The notes under the pieces: model-generated | Database searches by the model: none | What the model saw: only the letters and a program-made list of their open reading frames with translations | What the model was told of the DNA's origin: nothing | Shown here: positions 36,455 through 47,574 of the stretch, one piece after another | Layout: the number at the start of each line of letters is the position of its first letter | Position numbering within the stretch: position 1 is the stretch's first letter | Made by a program: the position numbers and the translations under genes | Source: Chrysemys picta bellii | Taxonomy: Eukaryota; Chordata; Testudines; Emydidae | Length of the DNA: 64,000 nt | Direction of reading: 5' to 3' | NCBI RefSeq assembly: GCF_011386835.1 | Contig: NC_088792.1 | Coordinates: forward strand, 46,428,882-46,492,881

Positions 36455-37427
36455 CAGCAACTCTTTACTTAAAGTCATCCAATGTTAAGTTGCTGATCAA
36501 TTAGGGAACATGCTCGTTTAAAGTTGTGAAATGCTCCCTTCTAACATCTTTGGCAGCCGCCTGTTTTGTCCACTGCTTGCAGGAAGAGCAGCCCGTTGCA
36601 GCTAGCTGGTGGGTGGTTGGAACCAGGGTGGACCAGCAGCTCCCCTATCAGCTCCCCCTATCAGCTCCCTACTCCCCTAAATTCCCTGTGCAGCAGGTGT
36701 CCCTCCCCCCATTGCCATGTGCTGCTCCTGCCCTCTGCCTTGGAGCTGCTCCCAGAGACTCCTGCTTGCTGTATGGGGGGAGGGGGGAAAAGGGGGGCTG
36801 TCAGGGTCTCCTCCTCCCCCTTGCTCCTGCACCCCGCTTACCCCATCTTCCATAGGGCAGGGGGGACACACGATGGAGGGAGGGAGCTTCTAGGCCAGGG
36901 GTAGGCAACCTATGGCACACGTGCCGAAGGCGGCACGCGAGTTGATTTTCAGTGGCACTCACACTACCCGGGTCCTGGCCACTGGTCTGGGGGACTCTGC
37001 ATTTTAATGTAATTTTAAATGAAACTTCTTAAACATTTTAAAAACCTTATTTACTTTACATACAACAATAGTTTAGTTATATTTTATAGACTTATAGAAA
37101 GAGACTTTCTCAAAACGTTAAAATGTATTACTGGCACACAAAACCTTAAATTGGAGTGAATAAATGAAGACTCGGCACACCACTTCTGAAAGGTTGCCAA
37201 CCTCTGTTCTAGGCAGTAGCTTCTGTCTCAGGTCTCAGCAAGCTGATTTAATTAACAAGGCAGTGTACTTAAGCCTGGGGTCAATTACTTAAAGGGGAAA
37301 TGTGCTTTTTTTTTTTAAACACACACAGGGTGCGTGCCTCTGTCTGCCCTGATTCGCTTAACATCATTTCACTTAAAGTCGCATTTTTCAGGAACATAAA
37401 ACTACAACGTTAAGCAAGGAGTTCCTA
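36455..37427. mobile_element. Large TA-flanked MITE carrying a nested hAT MITE
   Basis: The left end CAGCAACTCTTTACTTAAAG and the right end, read inverted as TAGGAACTCCTTGCTTAACG, form terminal inverted repeats, with TA outside both. The GC-rich interior produces chance open frames (36526-36904) without protein homology. It was split by a hAT MITE at 36896-37206. Ends and TA flanks suggest a Tc1/mariner (pogo/Tigger-like) non-autonomous element; this is inference. Confidence 0.6.
36896..37206. mobile_element. hAT MITE with perfect 8-bp target duplication
   Basis: The left terminus CAGGGGTAGGCAACCT and the right terminus, inverted as CAGAGGTTGGCAACCT, match at 14 of 16 positions. TTCTAGGC is duplicated exactly at 36888-36895 and 37207-37214. 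At 311 bp it is non-coding. Confidence 0.88.
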
Positions 37428-37429
37428 TA

Positions 37430-40400
37430 TTAACTAAATGTTACTGAACGTACCAGTGTCACTTATTCAATGCATGCAACCTCCCTGGGGTTGATTTTGT
37501 GGTTGATTTTTGAATGAATTTTAAATTGACATAGCTGAGCATACTCCAATAAACTGCTTCCAGCGTATAGAGGTTACTCAATGGCAAATCAGTGTTCATG
37601 TTTTCATGCATCTCAAATTTCATGTCATGAGTAATTAAAATTTTGAAAACATGCTAAAACCAGGACTAATTCAGAAAGTGAGTAATGTTAATATACAAGC
37701 AATATTTGCTTTATTTTTTGTGCATTTAAAAAAAAATCTTAAAATAGAGTATACATAGAAGTATTTGGAATATGTAAGAAATATAAATTGCAGTTCTATT
37801 AATTGTACTTTATTATAATGATTGATGGCACTGGTAGGCTTCAAACTTGCTTAAAAATTGTAAATATATCAATAAAACAGTGTGTCCAACTGATACCTAT
37901 ATATATTGCGGCTAGGGAAACTAAAATTCAGGATTTCATTTTAATCACTGAAAATGTGGATTTTTATGCTCTTTTATTGGAGATTTTTGGTTTTATTATC
38001 ATGGAAAACTATGTTCATCAGTAGTGCATATGTCATGTTGGGATGCAAATTATCTTCAGATATGAATACACGTCTTAGTGGAGAGCTAAATATTAGTATT
38101 ACCCAGGATAGCATTTGGGCCCTGAAACAGAAAACTGGGATGTAGATTTAGTTCTGACTCTGGTTCTATGCTCCTCCAAAGTTCAGTGTCTTTTGGGAGG
38201 GCTCACAATTTTGGTTTAGCTGATTCTCCTTCACTTTGTATCTAGGATAGTCACTTAAGCCAGTGGAAGGTGAATATAAATGGTTGTAAAAAGCTACCAC
38301 ATCATAATGATAGTGGTTTACTCTCATTTTACAGGCAGTAAGTGACTACATAAGACACAAAGCAGAATTGAGATCTACAGATTTAGGGGTTAACTTCAAA
38401 GTTTTGTATTTCTCAAAAATTTGCAGGTGTAAAGATTTGAGGTTTCGGTTGGATCTCTCTCTGCTTATTATAGTGATGTATTGCACTATAGCTGGCTAAA
38501 TATCCAAGGGAGTTTTTCAGAAGAGAGACCCCAGATGTAGAATTTGTTTAACACTAACAGTACACAAGCTGGAGATGATTATTACATGGGGAGCTTTCAG
38601 ATTCATACTGATGCCCCATTGATAAATATACACACATTAGTTTTTATACCATTCTGTTTACATGTTAATATATCAGTGACCATATCTGATTAAGTCCTGA
38701 TTCCATATCCATATATGGCTATCTGGGGAACCATAACTGGGTTTCAGATTGTTGACAAACTATTTGCATCAATACATTTTCCAGTGTTTCCAATATGTTA
38801 ATACAGTTAATCCCATGGTCAGATATACTAAAAAATCCCACCCCCCATCCATTTTTAATCAGTTAAAGTTGTTCATTACATACTCCATATTGTAAAATAT
38901 TGCTAAATCTATTGCTATCCTGTGATTAAGCAGTCATGTTCCTTTCTTTGCTTTAGACTATCAAAACTACTAACAGGCCTAATAGACCTCAGCTTATTGC
39001 TAAGCCTACCTTAGTTATTCTACCATTTCTTACATTTCCCTACTCACACATCTTGTATTACAGCTTTAAAAGCTTCTATTTAACTATCTTAAAGCATATT
39101 AATATGACCTAGTATGATATATAATTTAATCTTGCACTCTAAGATCAAGTCAGGAGTTATAGGTCAACACTTGAAACTACTTGAATGCACTCTTTAAAAA
39201 GAACTGACTGGATTTCCAATTGACAGTGTGTCATCAAGATTAGACATTTTGTTTAGGTCAGGCTCCTAACAACCTAAAGATATTGTCTTGGATGTGACCC
39301 ATCATATACAATAAACTAAAGTGAGCTATTTGTTTTCAAAGGTTAAATTCTGCCCAATATTGGACAGGTGTATCAGGGAGGGAGAAGGCTGCAGCCAGCC
39401 CGTCAGCGCACCCACACTATACCAGAGCAGGAATGCTTCTTCTGCTTCTGCTTTGTGTACTAAGAAGAAATCTTAGCTACTATGACCTCTGGTGTTCCAT
39501 GGCTCAAAGGGGACAGGATTTGTTTGTCTGGGGACACAACCAGGCCTCTGGCTCTCCTGTGCACATACTGAAGCCAGCAGCAGACACAGCGTGTGTATGA
39601 GTGCATTCTTCTCCCCTTTGGAATGATAAAAGCATGGCTTCCCAACCCCTGCACCAGCAGGAGAGCTCAGGAATCATCAGAAAAGCTGGCTCCATGCTGC
39701 TCCCTCTCCATGGGCCTGCTTAAAGCAAGAGTAGAATTTTGTCCTAAGGGATTGCAGACTGTTTTAGACCTGGTGAGAAAGAATGTGTTATTGATTGGAT
39801 ACCCTGAACATGTCACTTTCTTACTAACTTGATACTTTGCAGCTCTTTTATTTCTGCATTTGAAATCATATGGTTGCTACAACATCAATAAACGTTTGAG
39901 TCAAAATAAAGCCAATTCTGAAGGTTTCCAACAGAGTTCTCTTCTTCCAAAACCAGAAGCTAAATCATTTTTATGGCCATTATAAACTGTCTCTTTAGTT
40001 TCAATTGACTTTCACTGGAGGCACTGACGTCTAACAATCAGGTTACAGTGTTTCAGAAAGACATGTCCAGTAAGTGTGTAAATAACTGGAACCATTGGAG
40101 CAATTTTATATATACCAAAGATTGAGACTTCTATCCCAAATGACATTCATCCATCCTCAATGTTCTCTGCCATTGTTATTTTAAAAATAATGTTTAATCT
40201 GCTTGTTGGTTTTATAATCCATGGGAATTTTGTATTATTTGCTTGGTACTAAATCCTCCCCTGCCTTGTGACTATGTTTCATGACCGTTAGATCAAGCCA
40301 GAACTTGGGAAACGTTGTGAGATGACATTAAGTAGCACAGGCTTTGTTTATTTAGTGCCTGATCCAGAACCATTTGAGTCAACTGGGAACTTTGTTATTG

Positions 40401-40977
40401 ACTTCAGTAAGCAAAGGACCACGTCCTCAGTGAGGGACCAAGAGAGCCAAAGAGAGGTCCAGGGAGAGCCTTGTCTTGTCTTGTCTGCATCAAGTAGCTT
40501 TGATACGAATCCTCTTTGTATTCATTATTGTTGAGTACTATCTCTTCTCTACCAAGAGCACTACAACATCTGGTACTGCTAGGAGAAGCACAGATACTGC
40601 TCAGTGCATGTTTTTCTACAAAAAAGGTACTGGCTAGGGCTAGATCCCAACACTTAGGTGGGTGCATCACGTGGTAGAGTGAATAAAGCTCCTCCTCTCA
40701 GGGGCACAGAAACCTTGTGTGTGTTTTAGGGGGTTTGAGGTAAAATAATAGTTGTTGAATATTGTCTTTACACTATCTAATAACTGTAGCAGGGACAGTC
40801 CTTTGATAAATCAGTTTGCTCCGTTCAGTCCAGGAGGAGTACAGTCCTCTGATGGTCTTGGCCATTTGAAACCCACCTCTTTCTCTCAGGGTATCAGCTA
40901 GCTCTTGATAGCTGGGGCTGGGTTGAAGGTCTCTCCTGCAGCAAGACCTTTCTTCCCTGTCTGGGAAATACCTGCTT
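37430..40977. other. AT-rich non-coding stretch
   Basis: No gene or element boundary recognised. Open frames are short and featureless. Confidence 0.5.
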
Positions 40978-41025
40978 GCTGAGCTGAGCTGAGCTGAGCT
41001 GAGCTGAGCTGAGCTGAGCTGAGCT
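40978..41025. repeat. GAGCT pentanucleotide microsatellite
   Basis: Nine perfect GAGCT units (40981-41025) preceded by a partial GCT. Confidence 0.92.
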
Positions 41026-41357
41026 ATCTCCTCTTCTTGTGAAGAGGAATTCTATGTGCATGGATGAAGCTCATTTGGCTGTGCTTCTCCTGTTCTTTCT
41101 AAGCCAGGCTAGCTGATTCCCTCCTTCTCTCATTCTCTGTGCACATGGACCTCTGAGCCCATCTCTCTAGGAATACCTGGGATAGGACCAGCCAGCAGCC
41201 ACTCCTCTGGAGTAGAGTCAGATAACCTCCTGATTGGCTCTTCTCTTCTTTCCTCCCCCACCCCACCTCTCCTGCATGAGCTCCATGTGTTCTTTTCACA
41301 AAAGGAAAGCAGAGGCCCAACAGCATGGAACCCATGATTCTTTGGCTGTGCTTTTTA

Positions 41358-41475
41358 GATTCATAGACTGTACAGCCAGAAAGGACCACTGAGATCCTCT
41401 AGTCTGACCTCCTGTCTAAAACAGGCCATAGGATTTCCAGGAATTAATTCCTGTTTCAGCTAGAGCATGTTTTCT
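41358..41475 (-). mobile_element. CR1-type LINE 3' end, minus strand
   Basis: Starting at ATTCATAGACTGTACAGCCA, it runs through AAAGGACCACTGAGATCCTC and TAGTCTGACCTCCTGT. This is the reverse complement of the usual reptile CR1 3' tail (GGTCAGACTAGATGATC, GGTCCCTTCTGGCC, ATCTATGAAT). It is 5'-truncated and non-coding. Confidence 0.7.
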
Positions 41476-41724
41476 CACTCTTTTTTTAAATCATGACCCA
41501 CCTTAGCATTTTATTTTACTTAACAGACCTCCAAGCTATGTCATGGACTGTTCCCAAATATCCTGGCAGTGCCCCAGCTTTAAATGATCTGGCAGCACCC
41601 TCACCTCTTTGCAATCACATGACCATGGCCCTGGCTAAAGGAGAGAGTGGAGGAGTCAAGAAGGGGGGGCACATGGAAGGGATTCCCTGGGGGTGGTGTG
41701 TGTCCCCACTTCATGATATTTCAA

Positions 41725-43562
41725 AGTGGCTAAACAAGGATTCAAGAAAAATTCACAAGTCCCATCATTCAAAATCAGATAATGGAAATCATGGCCCTTA
41801 TGGTTTTGAGGGATATTTTTGAGACAATTGCTGGAAAGTGGTATATAATTATGGTCGATGAAACCAGACTTCTCCAACAAAGAGAAAATGGTTTTATATC
41901 GGGATGAGGACATGAATGTTCATGAAAAGTTCATTGGATTGTTCCATTTACATCAGAGGTAATTGTATCAGTAATAATTGCATCTAAATCTTGGGATCAA
42001 TAACTGTCACAGACATTGCTATGATGGTGCCACTAATATGGCAAACATGATAGCAGATGTAGCAACCAGACTGCAAGAAGAGGACCCATGCTCTGGGTTA
42101 GTAAAAATCTTAAGTATCATAAGAGATACTCTTGAAGCTGTTAATTAAATCACAAAATTAATTAACAAGTCTCCCAATCGAGATGCTATATTTCAGGACA
42201 TAAAATATGAAGTCAGCAGGCATCCATGTCCCCTGTTCAACTCTATTCAACTTATTCAGAAATGATCTGGAGAAAGGGGTAAACAGTGAGGTGGCAAAGT
42301 TTGCAGATGATACTAAACTGCTCAAGATAGTTAAGACCAAAGCAGAATGTGAAGAACTTCAAAAGGATCTCACAAAACTAAGTGATTGGGCAACAAAATG
42401 GCAAATGAAATTTAATGTGGATAAATGTAAAGTAATGCACATTGGAAAAAACACCAACTATACATACAATATGATGGGGGCTAATTTAGCTACAACTAAT
42501 CAGGAAAGAGATTTGGAGTCATCCACACAGTGTGCAGAGGCAGTCAAAAAAGCAAACAGGATGTTAGGAATCATTTAAAAAGGGCTAGAGAATAAGACGG
42601 AGAATATCTTATTGCTCTTATATAAATCCATGGTATGACCACATCTTGAATACTGCGTACAGATGTGATCTCCTCATCTCAAAAAAGATATACTGGCATT
42701 AGAAAAGGTTCAGAGAAGGGAAACTAAAATGATTAGGGGTTTGGCACGGTCCCATATGAGAAGAGATTAAAGAGGGTAGGACTTTTCAGCTTGGAAAAGA
42801 GGAGACTAAGGGGGGATCTGATACAGGGATATAAAATCATGAGTGGTGTGGAGAAAGTGAATAAGAAAAAGTTATTTACTTGTTCCCATAATATAAGAAC
42901 TAGGGGGCACCAAATGAAATGAATGGACAGCAGGTTTAAAACAAATAAAAGGATGATGTTCTTCACACAGCGCACAGTCAACCTGTGGAACTCCTTGCCT
43001 GAGGAAGTTGTGAAGGCTAGGACTATTACAGGGTTTAAAAGAGACTAGATAAATTCATGGAGGTTAAGTCCATTAATGTCTATTAGCCAGGATGGCTAAG
43101 GAATGGTGTCCCTAGCCTCTGTTTGTCAGAGGGTGGAGATGAATGGCAGGAGAGAGATCACTTGATCATTACCGGTTAGGTTCACTCCCTCTGGGGCACC
43201 TGGCATTGGCCGCTGTTGGCAGACAGGATGCTGGGCTGGATGGATCTTTGGTCTGACCCAGTATGGCCGTTCTTATGTTCTGTCCAACAAGTTTGACTCT
43301 TTGTGCAGAATCATTAGCTTCTGTTTCTGAGAACTAGCTTGCACTGTGTGCAACTTCAGAGGCTGTGAAGGAAGAAAAGTTCCTGAAATGAGAGCTCAAA
43401 TTGATGGCAAAGTCGCTCAAATGGAAAAGCTGAACTTCCTTTTTGGTATAGAACTAGGTCAAAAAGTCCCCAACGTGGTGGACAATTTTTCCAAAACTCT
43501 GTAAGGGTCAGACATTTCAGCAACAAAAGGAAAATCTCTTCTGAAAATGACACCTCACTTCA
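41725..43562 (+). pseudogene. Decayed hAT transposase (ZMYM1-like), split by a CR1 insertion
   Basis: Part one (41725-42211) translates, across frameshifts, to SPIIQNQIMEIMALMVLRDI, IIMVDETR, NVHEKFIGLFHLH, CYDGATNMANMIADVA and INKSPNRDAIFQ. These match the MxDET, NVHEEFIGL, CYDGAxNMSG and SPRRDAIF pattern of hAT transposases related to ZMYM1-type proteins. Part two (43284-43562) gives AQIDGKVAQMEKLNFLFGIE and then VDNFSKTL, the downstream block of the same family. The 1.07 kb between them is a CR1 LINE. Frameshifts, stops and loss of both ends show it is dead. Homology is recognised by motif order only. Confidence 0.65.
42212..43282 (+). mobile_element. CR1 LINE, 5'-truncated, inserted into a hAT relic
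   Basis: It opens with the C-terminal part of a CR1 reverse transcriptase (open frame to 42578) that contains the catalytic FADD motif (about 42303-42314) followed by TKLLK, LSDWATKWQMKFNVDKCKVM and ANRMLGII. Downstream, broken frames continue with KSMV-PHLEYC and QRRE-like blocks. The 3' end reads GGTCTGACCCAGTATGGCCG and then TTCTTATGTTCT, the usual reptile CR1 end. There is no evident target duplication, as is normal for CR1. Confidence 0.85.
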
Positions 43563-46500
43563 GTCCATCTGATCAGATGAATGGGGTCCACAATGGGACA
43601 GTCTGTTAGGATCCTAGGCTGTGGGCACTCTGGATCTCTGACAGTCTCTAGTCACCACCAAGAGAGATGGGTGAAGCAGCATTTCGCCAATCCTGGAAGT
43701 CTTATGGGGTACTAAGGCCAGAAGCCACCTGGTTCACTCCTACTACCCGAGCCAGGAAGTGAGCTGGGTTGGCCATTTGAGCAACTGTGCCGACTCCCTG
43801 CTGCTGCCACCACTATCACATCTGACCCTGCTCTTGCCTGCCTCCTGCAATCTGCATCCACCCTATTCCTGAACCCTGCTCTGCTCCTCCCCTGCTCCTG
43901 GACTCCTGCCTCACCCCTGCCCTCCCTCCTAGCTCCCACCTTGCCTTTCTTCTGGTTCCTGTCCTTCTTGCCCCCCAACAATCCACCCCACTCTTCTTCC
44001 CCCAGCAGGTTTAGGTACAGATACAAGTCATTTGAGCAGCTGAACCTGCTGGGACACTAGTTCAGGAATTATAGGAATTCAGTTTGACAAATACAAATAT
44101 AACAGATTTATTTGAATTCAGCAGCATGAGTTCTAGAAATAAAACTAATATGAAGTATTACATTCTTTCTTGTGATGTTAACTGTTAAAAAGAGGTTCAG
44201 AGAGATGGATGTTGACCCAGAAGAAAGCTTAGGAGGTGCTTACAGGGGAAAGCTGTGCTACTCCTGTTCTTAATAAAATACATGGACCGATTGAAACTGA
44301 CACTGCCTGCCTGCCTACTACTCTTATTTTCCTGGACTCCACTTCTTAACAAAATTCACATTTTTCCTCTGTGGGAACCCTTGCAATTTACTATCACCAG
44401 ATAGCCAGAAAAATGCAGCCATAAGTAAGTCAATAAGCAATGACATCTGGGTGCAAGTATGCCATGTTTTGCTATGCCTCTTGCTACTGTATACAGTAAC
44501 ATGGCAACGACCAGAACTTCCCTTAGCATTCAGTCTAGGAGATAGCTGTTCACAGCACAGACACACCACTCAGAGCTTGATACAGGAGAATCGATTTGGC
44601 TGACAAAGAAACTTAAAGAGTTAAAGCAGCAAGTGTAGTATCAAGGATGACAAATCTTCCTTTTTTTGTCCCTGAGAATTAAGGAGCAGCATAATGAAGA
44701 AAAATGGGAATTTTACAGACAGGTAATCGCATGATAACAGATCTGTTATTTAATACCGCCAAAGCTATTTCCAATAGTGTTAGGACTTGTCTGTGCCCAC
44801 CAGTATCAGGTTCTGCTAATCAGTGATCTGTAAATGTGCATGGTTCATTAGGGCTCTGAGAACAGCTGTCAAGAGTCCGCTTGGGATCAGATTACAGGAT
44901 ATCATTAGCTAGGATTCCATGTCTCCTTTGAGGCTTTGTTAAGGCTAAGTCATAATTTTTTTCCAACTCTCTTGGAACCAGGAGAGCCAAAAAGACTAAA
45001 GGTTTTGTTTTACCTGCTTCTGTTGAATATCATTTTCATGTGTATTCAAAGGAAAAGCTGTAAATATAATGTTTCTTGTAAATGATGCTATAAAACACAA
45101 AATCGTTTCATGGCTCTTACATACACCTCTGTTCTGAACTTTACAGTTGAATTATTTTAGTGGCACAACTTAAATCCACTTTAATCTCCTATAGCCTGTA
45201 AAATATGTAAAAATATATATTAAAACGCATTATAAATTCCATATGAAGCTCTTCAGTTTGCTTTTTTGCTCTTATCTGATGAAGTAGAAAATTGGCTTGG
45301 CCATTATTGCATGAGGTCCAGTGCTTCAAGACTGAGCATATTCATTCTAGCACGGCACACCTAGGGACTTAACCATTGTAGGGATAGTTTTTCTTTAGAA
45401 TCATAGAACCATTGGGTTAGAAAAGACAACAAATTCCTTTCACTACAATAAATAATACATCATATAAACACAGGAAGAAACAGTGGCATTACCTTTTCTA
45501 CTATTTTTAATGTTTTGTCCTCTTTTTTCTGTAATAAATGTAAGAAAGCTAGAGCTGATTGAATAAAGAAAAACTGATAAATTATTTGCTAATCTGATGA
45601 CAGACAGAAATGCAAAAATCTGACAATGGGTAGAAGTAAAAATCATCCAATACATTATTTGTTCAATATTATTTAACCATCTATTTGCTGAATATTATGT
45701 GACCAAGCCAGTCAAATACTGGAACAAAATTATTCATGAATCATACCCAGATTCATCTATCAAATTGTTCTGAGTGAATAATTATATCAGCTCTAAAGAC
45801 AGAGTAGAACAGTCTAACAGACATAGTGCAGTCTATGACACATGTACTAAGACAATACAGGCTATAACTGATGTTCACCTATTAGACAAATACAGCTATA
45901 GTATATAATAAAGGTCATAATACTATTAATATATAGGACCTTACCCTTCAGCATTTACTCATGTGAATAATCCCCATTGAAGGCTAGCTGCAGGATCAGA
46001 TCCCTAATGCAGACTGCAAGATATAACCAGATACTAATGCAGATTATATACATCTCTGTATAATACAGGTCCCAGCAATCTTGACATCATTAACAGCTAA
46101 CACTTTTTATTGTTTTTTAAAATCTCTTTAGATCCTGCATTTTCAAACAGGGACAGCTAAACGTAGGCACATACTCCATATTTAGGCATCCAATTTAATG
46201 GACTAATGGGGACCCCAATCCAACTCTCATAGAAATCAATGAAAAACTTTCAATCAGAACAGGATTGGGCCCTTTTCATTAACATCAGTAGGAGCTGTGT
46301 TCACTCATTACTTCTGGAAACTCACACCATTTATCCAGGTGCCTAAATATGCCCTTATGGACAAGTCCTATAGAATTTAATGGAAAATGCTAAACTTTCG
46401 ATAGGTTTGTAGAGCTAGCCTACAGAACTGAACAAAGAATTATATGCCTGATATAGAATCATAGGATGGTTGAAAAGAAAACAAAAATTATAATTCACTA

Positions 46501-47569
46501 TTAAGTTCTGTGGGGCTTCAGTGCATCTTGTACAGAATCCTATTAGATATCAGGGCTTAGACTGCATCCAGTTTCTTCACGATAATAGACTTTTCCATAT
46601 AGCTGGATTTAGATGCCTCTCATTAAGTATCCAAAGTTTGAAAATTTTGGCCAGATTATTTAGCTTTCCATAGGCTGACTCCGAAAGTTTTCATGTTCCT
46701 GATCTGGTGTGAATGCTAAATAATGAAAGGTAACAGAATTAATTATGGTTCTATACACTGTGCCCTTGAAACCTATGGCTGTGAGTACAGTTCCAGTTTA
46801 GGATACAAAACCTCACCAGATTGCTTCTCCAAATAAACAATGTGTTGTGCATTCTTCATGTAATTTTTTTGGTGAAAGACAAGCAAAACAAAAATCATAT
46901 TTTAAATAATTTCAGATGATTCTTCCTCCCTTTTTGCAAAATAAATAAATAAATAAAAATCCAACAACATGAATCCTAAAGAATTAGAAGGTACAAGGGA
47001 CTCTATTCAACAGAACTCACAACAAGGAAAGGGACAGAAACTTGCACAATGTTCCACAGCTACAGGCCATGGAAGTGAAAAGCTCATTACCCGCTCCCCC
47101 AACCCTCCGAGTTCCATTGCGGAATGGTGCATGGAAGTCACCTAGCATAGACCCCCCTCAGGACTGCAGACTCTATCCCCCTTCTTCAGGACAGCAGATA
47201 GGCTCCCAGAAACCTCCTAGAGCTGTGTACAGCTTCAAAGAGTGCCTCTGAGGGGTCTGGCCTCCGCTTAGGATTCCCCTTTGTGGCTGCAGATTGCAGG
47301 ATGCACTCCCCCAGCGGATGCTTCAGATTGTGTCATGCAGTGCATCTGGGGATACTGCTGTTTGTTTAATCAAGAGACCCAGGGCTGGGTTAAAGAATGA
47401 AGGTAAGATCCCACACTGGCCTGAAGAGCCACCGATAAAGGACTGCTCCAGCTTTATCTGTGAATTTGTTTGCCATTTGTGGATTTAAGTCAGCTCTATA
47501 ATTATATTTTAACACCAAATTTTCTTCAATAGTGTCTGCTTGGTGCAGTTCACAAGCTGCCAGTCCAGG
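43563..47569. other. Non-coding stretch
   Basis: It holds a strongly pyrimidine-rich tract at about 43785-44010 (open on the minus strand but without a domain), an AAAT microsatellite (46938-46957), and possible short CR1 3' scraps on the minus strand at 45398-45440 and 46455-46480. The segment 47040-47490 is slightly GC-richer with short open frames I cannot identify. Confidence 0.45.
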
Positions 47570-47574
47570 GTAAC
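47570..47574. repeat. Target-site duplication, left copy (GTAAC)
   Basis: GTAAC directly precedes the left LTR and recurs exactly at 54973-54977 after the right LTR. A 5-bp duplication is usual for Ty3/gypsy integrases. Confidence 0.93.

Noticed and set aside
36526..36904. Overlapping plus-strand frames of about 110 codons
   Set aside because: They lie in the GC-rich interior of a repeated MITE and run into a nested hAT MITE; no protein similarity is recognisable.
40978..41025. Immunoglobulin switch-like region because of GAGCT pentamers
   Set aside because: Only one short perfect microsatellite and no immunoglobulin gene segment anywhere in the window.
43785..44010. 104-codon minus-strand frame in the pyrimidine-rich tract (43712-44026)
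   Set aside because: Low-complexity Gly/Arg/Glu translation of a CT-rich tract with no domain.
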